A stretch of DNA of 11,382 bases. Source: Pseudomonadota bacterium. GTDB taxonomy: Bacteria > Pseudomonadota > Gammaproteobacteria > Burkholderiales > Burkholderiaceae_C. Both the position numbers and the translations under genes were made by a program. Where the stretch lies: the NCBI GenBank assembly GCA_023422975.1, contig JAFAGF010000053.1, positions 1 to 11,382 on the forward strand, given 5' to 3'. The stretch's first letter is position 1; every line of letters begins with the position of its first letter. The notes under the pieces were generated by a model, which ran no database searches, was not told the origin of the DNA, and was given only the letters and a program-made list of their open reading frames with translations. Of this stretch, positions 1 to 6,531 are shown one piece after another.

Positions 1-291
1 ACCTGCTTGACGGTGGAAGAGGGCCAAGCGGCCAGCCACAGCAAAAAAGGCTGGGAAGCGCTGACGGACGCCATCATCCGTCAGGTGGCCGAGCAGGGCC
101 GACCCACGGTGTTCATGCTCTGGGGCAACCATGCGCAATCCAAACGGGTGCTGATTCCGTCAGACCGCGGTCATTTGGTGTTGATGAGCAACCATCCGTC
201 GCCGCTGTCCGCCCTGCGCCCGCCCGTGCCGTTTATCGGCAACGGACACTTTGGGCAGGCCAAGGCTTTTCGTGAACAGCACGGGTATTGA
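1..291 (+). CDS. ung: Uracil-DNA glycosylase, C-terminal part (5' end outside window)
   Basis: Family 1 uracil-DNA glycosylase removes uracil from DNA to start base excision repair. The frame is open from the first base and stops at TGA 289-291, so the catalytic N-terminal part (water-activating Asp motif) lies before the window. What remains shows the family signature clearly: [11 protein letters not shown] and GWEALTD, then FMLWGNHAQ (the LWG..AQ motif), then the DNA-intercalating loop HPSPLSA with its catalytic His. It ends with [12 protein letters not shown], which matches the usual end of this family. Reading starts in mid-protein, so no start codon is assigned. The next gene begins 14 bases after the stop, so the two are probably co-transcribed. 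The identification is firm from the motifs. Confidence 0.96.
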   Translation, partial: TCLTVEEGQAASHSKKGWEALTDAIIRQVAEQGRPTVFMLWGNHAQSKRVLIPSDRGHLVLMSNHPSPLSALRPPVPFIGNGHFGQAKAFREQHGY

Positions 292-305
292 AGGCGAGGT
301 CGCGC

Positions 306-575
306 ATGTCTAAACCCCCATCTGCTTACATCGTGGGCCGCATTCCGAAGTTGCCGCCCAAGTTCGCGCTCATCGTCATGCCGCTGCTGATGTCGGGGAT
401 GATGTCCGGCATCATCAGCATGGTGAATTTGGTGCGCAGCTTGGGATTGAGCCAGCAAGCGCTGCACGCATGGCCCGGTACGTGGCTGCTGGCATGGGCG
501 GTGGCTTTCCCAACGGTGATGCTGGTGATGCCCGTGGTCAAGCGCATTACGCAGAAGTTGGTGCGGTTGTCTTGA
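306..575 (+). CDS. Small DUF2798-type membrane protein
   Basis: An 89-residue protein of unknown function. It has a short basic N-terminus containing KLPPKF (residues 16-20), a first hydrophobic helix at about 20-43 (LLMSGMMSGIISMV), a polar turn with SLGLSQ, and a second helix at about 58-77 (WLLAWAVAFPTVMLVMPVV) followed by a basic tail. The KLPPKF opening, the MSGxxSG stretch and the AWxxAFPxxxLVxPxV pattern are what I know from DUF2798 proteins, small inner-membrane proteins without an assigned role. ATG 306 is preferred over an in-frame TTG at 288 that overlaps the ung stop, because a purine-rich AAGGCGAGG precedes the ATG and the family starts close to KLPPKF. It probably shares a transcript with ung. 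Family membership is likely; function is unknown. Confidence 0.8.
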   Translation: MSKPPSAYIVGRIPKLPPKFALIVMPLLMSGMMSGIISMVNLVRSLGLSQQALHAWPGTWLLAWAVAFPTVMLVMPVVKRITQKLVRLS

Positions 576-579
576 CCAT

Positions 580-605
580 GGCTAGCTGGCTTTTTGTGCC
601 TAGCC
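580..605. terminator. Possible weak terminator between convergent genes
   Basis: The DUF2798 gene (+) and the Wzz gene (-) end only 24 bases apart. The gap holds a short inverted repeat, GGCTAG at 580-585 and CTAGCC at 600-605, with a T run at 591-595 in its loop and another T run just after the second arm. Six base pairs around a 14-base loop is weak, and the right arm overlaps the end of the Wzz gene. A terminator is expected here, but this assignment is tentative. Confidence 0.25.
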
Positions 606-1475
606 AAGTTTTTCGCTAGACGCATAGGTACCAGGTTTTTTAAAACCAAGGTTGGATTTGATTTGCGCCCATTTTTGGTTTTGTTGCGGATCTTTGCGCA
701 TAGTGGACAGAGCGTGACGCATAAAAATCCACATCAACGCCAGCAAGCCCCCCCCCATGAAACCCGCAATCAGCAGCAGCGTTCCTTTTTTGTTTGAAGT
801 CACAGGGGCGCCGACTGTGGGTGTATTAATCACGTCTTGTGGACTCAACCCTGAAAGTTGCGCTTGAATTTTGTCAATCGCAAACTCCCGTTTGCTGGCT
901 AATTCAAGCAGTTCTCCATATGCCTGAATGGCTTCAGGGCTGCTTTGGGATGTTGGCGGAGTGTCTGTAATCAGCTTTTGAACCTCAGACAGACGCTGTT
1001 GTTCATTTTTTAGAAGCATTTGCAGGCGTTGAGCCGTTTCACCGGATGGCTTGGAAATTTCAAAAATTTTGTCTAAGACTGCTTGATTAACAGTCTGGGC
1101 CACTTCAGCAGAAGGTGCGGTTACGCTGATATTTACCAGTCGATCCGATCGCCCAAGGTTGGCTTGGATGACTGCGCCATCAATCGCTAGGTTTTTAAAT
1201 GGATCCCCGGTGTTGATCATGCCGATCAGCACTTCTGCGCGAAGCTTTGGCTTTTCAAGTTGGCTGGTTGGTGTTTCTGCAAAAACTGAAGAGTAACTCG
1301 CGTAGGTAGGTTGTTTACTGGACTGCCAAAAAACAAAGCCACCACCGAGAAGTAGACCAAACACAGGTAAAAGAATAAGTATTTTCAAATGCTCAGACAG
1401 AATGAGCAAAAGATCCATCAGGTCAATTTCATCATCTGGCGAAGCCACTGTTGTAGTAGAAGTATCGTGCGTCAT
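600..1475 (-). CDS. Wzz-type polysaccharide chain-length determinant protein
   Basis: A 291-residue polysaccharide co-polymerase of the Wzz family. These inner-membrane proteins set the chain length of O-antigen or other Wzy-made polysaccharide. It has the family plan: cytoplasmic N-terminus with DEIDLMDLLLIL (15-26), first membrane helix about 31-50, a periplasmic domain with a charged helical stretch about 140-210, a Pro-rich TPTVGAPV (218-225) just before the second helix (231-253), and a short cytoplasmic tail. No tyrosine kinase domain is fused. ATG 1475 has no clear Shine-Dalgarno sequence. No glycosyltransferase, wzx or wzy gene is visible nearby, so it is an orphan here. Base composition is lower in G+C than the flanks (23 of 60 at 961-1020 against 41 of 60 at 4681-4740), which suggests transfer. 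A run of nine G on the coding strand (748-756) lies at the second helix. Family is clear; which polysaccharide it serves is unknown. Confidence 0.85.
   Translation of the reverse strand: MTHDTSTTTVASPDDEIDLMDLLLILSEHLKILILLPVFGLLLGGGFVFWQSSKQPTYASYSSVFAETPTSQLEKPKLRAEVLIGMINTGDPFKNLAIDGAVIQANLGRSDRLVNISVTAPSAEVAQTVNQAVLDKIFEISKPSGETAQRLQMLLKNEQQRLSEVQKLITDTPPTSQSSPEAIQAYGELLELASKREFAIDKIQAQLSGLSPQDVINTPTVGAPVTSNKKGTLLLIAGFMGGGLLALMWIFMRHALSTMRKDPQQNQKWAQIKSNLGFKKPGTYASSEKLG
748..756 (-). repeat. Homopolymer G9 tract inside the Wzz gene
   Basis: Nine consecutive C on the + strand read as nine G on the coding strand, spanning the last base of Met240 and the codons for Gly241-Gly243 at the start of the second membrane helix. 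Loss of one G would bring a TGA into frame seven codons later. Gain of one G would replace the helix with an unrelated polar tail ending in TAA. Tracts of this length are prone to slipped-strand change, and also to sequencing error. Confidence 0.7.
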
Positions 1476-1506
1476 GGAGCGTATCTAGTTATTTTCTAAA
1501 AACGGA

Positions 1507-2410
1507 TTATGACTTCGTGTACACGCTCAACCCAATGCTGACCATGCCGCACGCAAAAATCACGGCAATACCGGCCAGCGACATTGTGTCGGGCACTTGT
1601 CCAAAAAACAGCCAGCCCATCAGCATCGCAAAGCTAATCTGGCTGTAAAGAAACGGTGATACCACCGAGGGTGTGGCATGGGTGTAGGCCTGTAGCAGCA
1701 GCAGGTGCCCCACGCCGCTGCATGCGCCCATGAGGGCCACGGCCAGCCACACCTGCGTGTGGGGCACGCTTTGCCAGACCCAGGGAACCAGCGGGGCGCT
1801 GGCCAGCACGGGCAGCCACGTGGTGTACAGCTGGGTGGTGGTGGGTGGGCCTAGGCGGGCCAAGCGGCTGCCTAGCAATTGGTAGGCAGCCGCACAACAG
1901 CACGCCCACAGGGGCCAGTGCCATCCAGCCCAGGGGCATGCCATCTTGTTCTGGGCGCACGATGGTGATGACAGAAAACAGGCCAATCACCAGCAATATC
2001 CAGCGTGCAGCGCTCACTTTTTCACCAAATAACAAAGCCGATGCCACGACGATCAGCAGCGGACCGGCCGACCAGATGGCTGTGAAGTTGGCCAGCGGCA
2101 TGCTTTGGATGCAATAAAAGGCAAAAACGGTGGTGAGGACGCCGCTCAAGGCTCGGCTGATCTGGAACTTGGGGTGCTCGGTGCGCAGTGCGCGCAAGCC
2201 GTGGCGGGGCAGCACCAGTGCGGTGGTCACCAAAGCCTGGGCTACGAAACGCAGCCAGACCACCATCAGCATGGGCAAGAACTGCCCGGCAAACTTGGTG
2301 CCGCTATCGAGCAGGGCAAACAATGCGCAGGCGCTGACGGTCAACGCAATGCCGGTGAGCGCGGCCCGAGCGGAAGATGTTTGGGGCACAAGCCCGGTGG
2401 CGCAGGACAT
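1507..2410 (-). pseudogene. EamA/DMT-family transporter, frameshifted
   Basis: Two reading frames together give one ten-helix drug/metabolite transporter of about 300 residues, the usual length. The first frame (ATG 2410; a GTG at 2419 is also possible) encodes the N-terminal EamA half, including GTKFAGQFLPMLMVVWLRF, IQSMPLANFTAIWSAGPLL and LLFGEKVSAARW, and runs to about 1893. There the natural sequence continues in the next frame as AAYQLLGSRLARLGPP and runs through the second EamA half (SPFLYSQISFAMLMGWLFFG) to TAA at 1507-1509. Removing one C from the CC at 1890-1891 restores one frame (LLCAAYQLLG). As written, the first frame runs on out of phase to 1634 and would lose the second half. 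Both halves look well conserved, so the lesion is recent or is a sequence error. The substrate cannot be read from sequence. The Wzz gene starts 31 bases downstream on the same strand. Confidence 0.82.
1864..1893. repeat. Perfect 11-bp inverted repeat at the frameshift site
   Basis: The arms GCGGCTGCCTA (1864-1874) and TAGGCAGCCGC (1883-1893) are exact reverse complements around an 8-base loop. The base judged to be extra in the transporter gene (C at 1890 or 1891) is in the right arm. Without it only the inner 8 base pairs would match, so the insertion is what perfects the palindrome. Confidence 0.85.
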
Positions 2411-2612
2411 GCTGTCCACCCACTTTCTGCAACCAACACATGCCGCTGCACTGGCGGCTCAGTCGAGGCAGCAAGGGGTTGGTGCCCCGCTGTGTTCCGG
2501 CATCGGCTTGCACCATGCAAACCGTGCGCGGTGGATTGTAGGCAGTCGCTCAGCCGTCTGCCGGAGCAAAACAACAAGCCAGTCTTCTGACTTTGCGCAA
2601 CTTTACATGACC
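2411..2612. other. Upstream gap with no recognised gene
   Basis: Together with the promoter and leader that follow, this makes about 300 bases between the transporter remnant (-) and the siderophore binding-protein gene (+). I see no convincing coding frame, RNA gene or riboswitch here. A short GCCGC/GCGGC inverted repeat near 2443-2459 is too small to call. The promoter for the - strand transporter should lie in this stretch, but I could not place it. Confidence 0.5.
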
Positions 2613-2614
2613 AT

Positions 2615-2646
2615 TTGCTTAGTATTGAGAATGATTCTCATAAAAT
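2615..2646 (+). promoter_or_regulatory. Probable sigma70 promoter of the siderophore ABC operon
   Basis: A TTGCTT -35 element lies at 2615-2620, and an AT-rich -10 region (TCATAA or CATAAA) begins 17-18 bases later at 2638-2644. The Fur box covers the spacer and reaches the -10 element, which is the classic arrangement for iron repression. The start codon is about 60-70 bases downstream. Confidence 0.6.
2623..2643. promoter_or_regulatory. Fur box
   Basis: The core TGAGAATGATTCTCA at 2626-2640 is a perfect 7-1-7 palindrome. It matches the Fur 7-1-7 consensus TGATAATnATTATCA at all but one base in each arm. It sits in the promoter of a ferric siderophore importer, as expected for a Fur target. 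Fe(II)-loaded Fur bound here would block RNA polymerase, so the operon should be expressed under iron starvation. Confidence 0.9.
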
Positions 2647-2712
2647 ACATGCATCTTTTGACGTTGTGCTGTGCCGTATCGCTGTTTGCAGCGGCGGCCA
2701 AGGAAAGGGAAT

Positions 2713-3642
2713 ATGACTGCTGTATGGACGCGCCGCCAGACATTGGGCGGACTGGTGCTTGCTTTGACACTGCCTTTTGCGGCCGCCCAGGCGGCCAGCA
2801 CGATCAAGGTGCAAGACAACACGGGTGAGGTACAAGTGCCGGTGAAGCCGAAGACGGTGCTGGTGTATGACCTGGGCGCTCTGGACATCATTCGCTCCAT
2901 GGGTGGTGACGTGCAAGGCGTACCCAACCAAGCCATTCCCGAATCCTTGGCGCAGTACCGCGATGTCGCCAAGTACCCGCAAATCGGCAGCCTGTTCGAG
3001 CCTGATTATGAAAAGATCAAGGCCATGAAGCCGGACCTCATCATTGCTGGCAACCGCACGTTGCCCAAGATTGATGAGTTGAAAAAGTTCGCTCCCGTGC
3101 TGGATGTGACCATCGACAACCAGAACCAGATGGCCCACGTGTATCGCAACATTCGCAGCATTGCGGCGGTGTATGGCGTGCCTGACAAGGGCGAGCAGCA
3201 GATCAAAGAGATTGATGCTGCCATTGCCGATGTGAAGGCCAAGGCGCAAGGCAAGGGTGGTGCGCTGTTCCTGATGACCAACGGTGGCAAGCTCAGCGTG
3301 TACGGTCCCGGCTCGCGCTTTGACATGCTGTATTCGGTGTTTGGTGTGCCTGCTACCAAGGACAAGATTGAAGTGTCCAAACACGGTCAGGCTATTTCGT
3401 TCGAATACTTGCTCAAGGCCAACCCCGACTGGCTGTTGGTGCTGGACCGTGATGCGGCCATCGGCAAAGAAGGCGACGCCGCCAAGAAGCTGCTGGACAA
3501 CAAGCTGGTGCATGCCACCAAAGCATGGCGCAACCAGCATGTGGTCTACCTGAATGCGGCCAACTGGTACACGCTGTCCAATTCTGGGCCTACCGCGCTC
3601 AAGGAGAACCTGAAGCAGTTGTCCGATGCATTCTCCAAGTAA
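2713..3642 (+). CDS. Ferric siderophore-binding periplasmic protein (FatB/CeuE/VctP-like)
   Basis: A 309-residue binding protein that delivers a ferric siderophore to the permeases encoded next. The first 28 residues are a signal peptide: a TRRQ n-region, a hydrophobic core and an AQAA end. There is no lipobox Cys, so the protein should be free in the periplasm. The body is a class III fold like CeuE, VctP, FatB and YclQ, with DLGALDIIRSMG, a central ANPD-type KPDLIIAG, YGPGSRFDMLYSVFG and a C-terminal NANWYTL-like stretch. His224 and Tyr286 fall where CeuE His227 and Tyr288 bind iron directly. Arg115, Arg202 and Arg246 match the CeuE arginines that hold catecholates, all at nearly the same offset; these numbers are from memory. 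This points to catecholate siderophores or their hydrolysis products. ATG 2713 follows AAGGAAAGGGA; an upstream in-frame GTG (2671) would spoil the signal peptide. Fur-regulated, first gene of the operon. Confidence 0.92.
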   Translation: MTAVWTRRQTLGGLVLALTLPFAAAQAASTIKVQDNTGEVQVPVKPKTVLVYDLGALDIIRSMGGDVQGVPNQAIPESLAQYRDVAKYPQIGSLFEPDYEKIKAMKPDLIIAGNRTLPKIDELKKFAPVLDVTIDNQNQMAHVYRNIRSIAAVYGVPDKGEQQIKEIDAAIADVKAKAQGKGGALFLMTNGGKLSVYGPGSRFDMLYSVFGVPATKDKIEVSKHGQAISFEYLLKANPDWLLVLDRDAAIGKEGDAAKKLLDNKLVHATKAWRNQHVVYLNAANWYTLSNSGPTALKENLKQLSDAFSK

Positions 3643-4627
3643 TCACACACCCGCCGGGCTCACTGCGCTGGCGTGGACAGGGGCCCTTGTGGCCCTTTTT
3701 GCATTGGCGCTGTGGAGTCTGTCGGTCGGGGTGAGCGATGTGTCGTGGAACACCTTGTGGAGCGACAGCGATGACGACATGGTGGCCCAGGTGCTGATGT
3801 ATTCGCGCGTGCCGCGCACGTTGGCGCTGATGCTAGCGGGCAGCGCCATGGCGGTGGCAGGGCTGCTCATGCAAATGCTGGCGCGCAACCATTTTGTGGA
3901 GCCTTCCACGATGGGTACGGTGGAATCTGCCGCGCTGGGCATGCTGTTGTGTATGTTGTTTGCCCCCGATCTGCCTGTGTTTGCCAAGATGGGCATCTCG
4001 GCCACCACGGCCATGGCGGGCACGGCCTTGTTCATGGCGGTGGTCTCCCGCATTCGCTTGCGTTCGGCCTGGATTGTGCCGCTGGTCGGTTTGATTTTGG
4101 CCGGTGTGATCGAGGCCGCCACCACCTTTTTTGCCTACCAGCACGACATGATCCAGTCGCTGCGCGCATTCTCCAACGGTGACTTTTCCGTGATTGTGGA
4201 AGGCCGCTACGAAATGCTGTGGCTGTCGCTGGGCGTGACGGCACTGGCCATGCTGGCGGCCGACCGCTTTACGGTGGCGGGCCTGGGGGAGTCGTTTGCT
4301 ACCAACCTGGGCTTGAACTACAAGCGCTTGGTGCTGCAAGGGCTGGTGGTGGTGTCGGTGGTGACAGCCTGCATTGTGGTGACGGTGGGTTCCATTCCCT
4401 TTGTCGGCTTGATCGTGCCCAACGTGGTGCGGCTGGTGCTGGGCGACAACGTTCGGCGCAGCGTGCTGTGGGTCGCCACTGCTGGTGCTGCCATGACGCT
4501 GCTGTGCGATCTGCTGGGGCGCCTCATCATTGCACCCTACGAAATTCCTGTGGGTACGGTCATGGGGGTGGTGGGCAGCGCCTTGTTCTTGGTAATTTTG
4601 CTGCGCCGCCGGGCGCGGCAGGGGTAA
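3626..4627 (+). CDS. FecCD-family siderophore ABC permease, first subunit
   Basis: A 333-residue inner-membrane permease of the FecCD/BtuC family. It pairs with the second permease to form the channel that takes the ferric siderophore from the periplasm. Family marks are RVPR at 61-64, AGSAMAVAGLLMQ (71-83) leading to NHFVEPSTMG, LGLNY (228-232), and GSIPFVGLIVPNVVR (255-269) with LGDN after it. The last is the region containing the coupling helix that contacts the ATPase. About nine to ten hydrophobic helices can be seen. Compared with BtuC-like proteins it has NHFVEPS in place of the common NPLAxP, as in the FatD/VctD/CeuB/YclN group. The start ATG at 3626 overlaps the end of the binding-protein gene by 17 bases, implying translational coupling. 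The next start follows its stop by three bases. Confidence 0.93.
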   Translation: MHSPSNHTPAGLTALAWTGALVALFALALWSLSVGVSDVSWNTLWSDSDDDMVAQVLMYSRVPRTLALMLAGSAMAVAGLLMQMLARNHFVEPSTMGTVESAALGMLLCMLFAPDLPVFAKMGISATTAMAGTALFMAVVSRIRLRSAWIVPLVGLILAGVIEAATTFFAYQHDMIQSLRAFSNGDFSVIVEGRYEMLWLSLGVTALAMLAADRFTVAGLGESFATNLGLNYKRLVLQGLVVVSVVTACIVVTVGSIPFVGLIVPNVVRLVLGDNVRRSVLWVATAGAAMTLLCDLLGRLIIAPYEIPVGTVMGVVGSALFLVILLRRRARQG

Positions 4628-4630
4628 GCG

Positions 4631-5635
4631 ATGGCGCAAGATCTCTCTGTAGCTGCGCAGCAGCCCGCACCGTGGTCGGTGTGGTGGTCACGCGGCAGCA
4701 CCAGACTGGGCGTTTTGGTGGTGCTCACGGCGCTGGCCGTGCTGGCATTCATGACGGTGGGTGTGGAGGCCGATTGGGCCTTTGTGCTGGAGCACCGCGG
4801 CACCAAGGTGCTGACCATGGTGATCGTGGCCTGTGCATTGGGCATGTCGACCGTGGTGTTTCAGACCGTGACGCACAACACCATCCTCACCCCCGCGGTG
4901 ATGGGGCTGGATGCGCTGTACCTGTTCTTGCAGGCCGTGCTGGTGTTGGTGCTGGGCTCGGTCGGAGTCGTGGGGCTGGGTGTCTACCCCAAGTTTGGGC
5001 TGGAAATTGTGCTCATGGTGGCGCTCAGCGTGGCGCTGATGCGCTGGCTGTTCACGGGCAACACCCACAGCCTGCATCTGATGCTGCTGGTGGGCATGGT
5101 CATGGGTATTTTGTTTCGCAGCATGACCAGCTTTGCCATGCGCATGATTGACCCCAACGAGTTCGCCACGCTGCAAGACCGCATGTTTGCCAACTTCAAC
5201 ACCATCCATGTGCAGCTGCTGTGGCCTTCCTTGCTGTTGCTGGCGGTGGGGGCTGCGTATTTCTGGCAGCGCCGCCATGTGTTGGATGTGCTGGCCCTGG
5301 GGCGGGATGCCGCCGTGAATCTGGGTGTGGACTACCAGCGCCAGGTGTTGCGTCTGTTGGTGGTGATGTGCGCCATGGTGGCGGTCTCTACCGCGCTGGT
5401 GGGGCCGGTGACTTTCTTTGGTTTGCTGGTGGCCAATATGGCCTACCAGTGGATGGGCACACGCCGCCACCAATGGGTGTTGCCGGCCGCAGTGCTGTGG
5501 GGCTGCGTGCTGCTGCTGGCCGGACAGGTCGTGCTGGAGCGCGTACTGGGCTTTAACTCCGCCTTGTCGGTGGTGGTGGAATTTGTGGGCGGGTTGGTGT
5601 TCATCTACCTGCTGATGCGCAAGGGTAAGCAATGA
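4631..5635 (+). CDS. FecCD-family siderophore ABC permease, second subunit
   Basis: A 334-residue partner permease, like FatC/VctG/CeuC/YclO. After a polar N-terminus of about 25 residues come alternating hydrophobic helices. Typical marks are FQTVTHNTILTPAVMG (77-92, the equivalent of the Q...N.La.P..lG motif), LGVDY (231-235) and GPVTFFGLLVANMAYQ (258-273). It diverges more from the BtuC consensus than the first subunit, as is usual for this member of the pair. The two different permease subunits imply a heterodimeric channel. The start ATG 4631 lies three bases after the previous stop. The stop overlaps the ATPase start in an ATGA junction at 5632-5635, so expression of all four genes is tightly linked. 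Confidence 0.93.
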   Translation: MAQDLSVAAQQPAPWSVWWSRGSTRLGVLVVLTALAVLAFMTVGVEADWAFVLEHRGTKVLTMVIVACALGMSTVVFQTVTHNTILTPAVMGLDALYLFLQAVLVLVLGSVGVVGLGVYPKFGLEIVLMVALSVALMRWLFTGNTHSLHLMLLVGMVMGILFRSMTSFAMRMIDPNEFATLQDRMFANFNTIHVQLLWPSLLLLAVGAAYFWQRRHVLDVLALGRDAAVNLGVDYQRQVLRLLVVMCAMVAVSTALVGPVTFFGLLVANMAYQWMGTRRHQWVLPAAVLWGCVLLLAGQVVLERVLGFNSALSVVVEFVGGLVFIYLLMRKGKQ

Positions 5636-6390
5636 TTGAGACACGCCAAGTGGTCAAGCGCCACGGTAGCCATACGGTGTTGCACGCGGTATCGGTGCAG
5701 ATTCCGGACCATAAATTCAGCGCCATCATCGGCCCCAACGGCGCGGGCAAAAGCACGCTGCTGTCCATGGTCAGCCGTCTGGATGCGATCACCTCGGGTT
5801 CGGCCCATGTGGCGGGGCTGGATGTGACCAAAACCGCCAGCGATGCGCTGGCCAAGGTCATGGCTATCTTGCGGCAAGACAACCAGTCGGCCCTGCGCCT
5901 GACGGTGCGTGATCTGGTGGGCTTTGGCCGCTTTCCGCACAGCCAAGGCCGCATGACGGCACAAGATCTGCAGCATGTGGATGAAGCGCTGGCATTTTTG
6001 CAGCTGGAGGCCCTGGCCGACCGGTATCTGGATGAGCTCTCAGGCGGCCAGCGCCAGCGTGCCTACATTGCCATGGTGCTGTGCCAGGACACACCCTACA
6101 TCCTGCTGGATGAGCCGCTGAACAACCTCGACATGGCGCATGCCGTGAGCATGATGAAACTGCTGCGCCGCATGGTGGATGAGCGCGGGAAAACCGTGGT
6201 GGTGGTGTTGCACGACATCAACTTTGCCAGCTGCTATGCCGACCACATCATCGCCATGAAGGACGGCCATGTAGCCCACGAAGGTAGCCCCAACCAGGTG
6301 GTGCAGGACGAGGTACTGAGCGGCTTGTACGGCATTGACGTGAGCGTGCACGAAGTCAAAGGCCAGCGGCTGTGCCATTACTTCGCGTAA
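5632..6390 (+). CDS. Siderophore ABC transporter ATPase
   Basis: A 252-residue cytoplasmic ATPase that drives import through the two permeases, like FatE/VctC/CeuD/YclP. All nucleotide-binding motifs are present: Walker A GPNGAGKST (34-42), Q-loop Gln82, signature LSGGQRQR (136-143), Walker B YILLDEP (156-162) with catalytic Glu161, D-loop NNLD (164-167) and H-loop His194. MAHAVSMMKLL and VLHDINFASCYADHI match the iron-siderophore ATPase subfamily (FepC/FhuC type). It is the last gene of the operon and is followed by a strong hairpin terminator. No outer-membrane receptor or esterase gene is in the window, so those parts must be encoded elsewhere. Confidence 0.95.
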   Translation: MIETRQVVKRHGSHTVLHAVSVQIPDHKFSAIIGPNGAGKSTLLSMVSRLDAITSGSAHVAGLDVTKTASDALAKVMAILRQDNQSALRLTVRDLVGFGRFPHSQGRMTAQDLQHVDEALAFLQLEALADRYLDELSGGQRQRAYIAMVLCQDTPYILLDEPLNNLDMAHAVSMMKLLRRMVDERGKTVVVVLHDINFASCYADHIIAMKDGHVAHEGSPNQVVQDEVLSGLYGIDVSVHEVKGQRLCHYFA

Positions 6391-6401
6391 AGCAATACGG
6401 T

Positions 6402-6494
6402 AAAAAAGAGAGCTGCTAGTGCTTGTGGAAACTGGATTTCAGATACTTTTGTATTTGAAATCAAGGTCTATAAGGCGCTAGCAGCTCTCTTTTT
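6402..6494. terminator. Bidirectional terminator formed by a nested double hairpin
   Basis: This element lies between the ATPase gene (+) and queA (-). The outer arms, 6403-6419 and 6478-6494, form 17 perfect base pairs: five A/T pairs, then GAGAGCTGCTAG pairing with CTAGCAGCTCTC. They can extend inward by five more pairs, two of them G-T. Between them is a second hairpin, GATTTCAGATAC (6435-6446) with GTATTTGAAATC (6451-6462), 12 pairs including one wobble around a TTTT loop. The T run at 6490-6494 serves + strand transcripts and the A run at 6402-6407 serves queA transcripts. The core resembles intergenic repeats I recall from Comamonadaceae. Confidence 0.8.
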
Positions 6495-6531
6495 GATGGA
6501 AAGCACTTTTTTGTGTGCTCTCCCAACGGCT

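Noticed and set aside
2420..2600. Possible cobalamin-type riboswitch upstream of the ABC operon
   Set aside because: Short GCCGC and GGTGCC pieces recall parts of a B12 box, but the conserved box and overall pairing are missing, and the Fur box and promoter lie downstream of this stretch.
2671..2712. GTG 2671 as the start of the siderophore-binding protein
   Set aside because: It would place 14 unrelated residues before the signal peptide, while ATG 2713 has a good ribosome site.
4688..5644. Long open frame on the - strand opposite the second permease, with similar ones opposite the first permease and recG
   Set aside because: They are rich in His, Gln and Arg, match no family I know, and lie fully opposite well-supported genes. 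In G+C-rich DNA such antisense frames are expected.
6502..6519. Small hairpin AGCAC/GTGCT with a T-rich loop near the end of queA
   Set aside because: Only five base pairs. The adjacent nested hairpin is a far better terminator for both genes.
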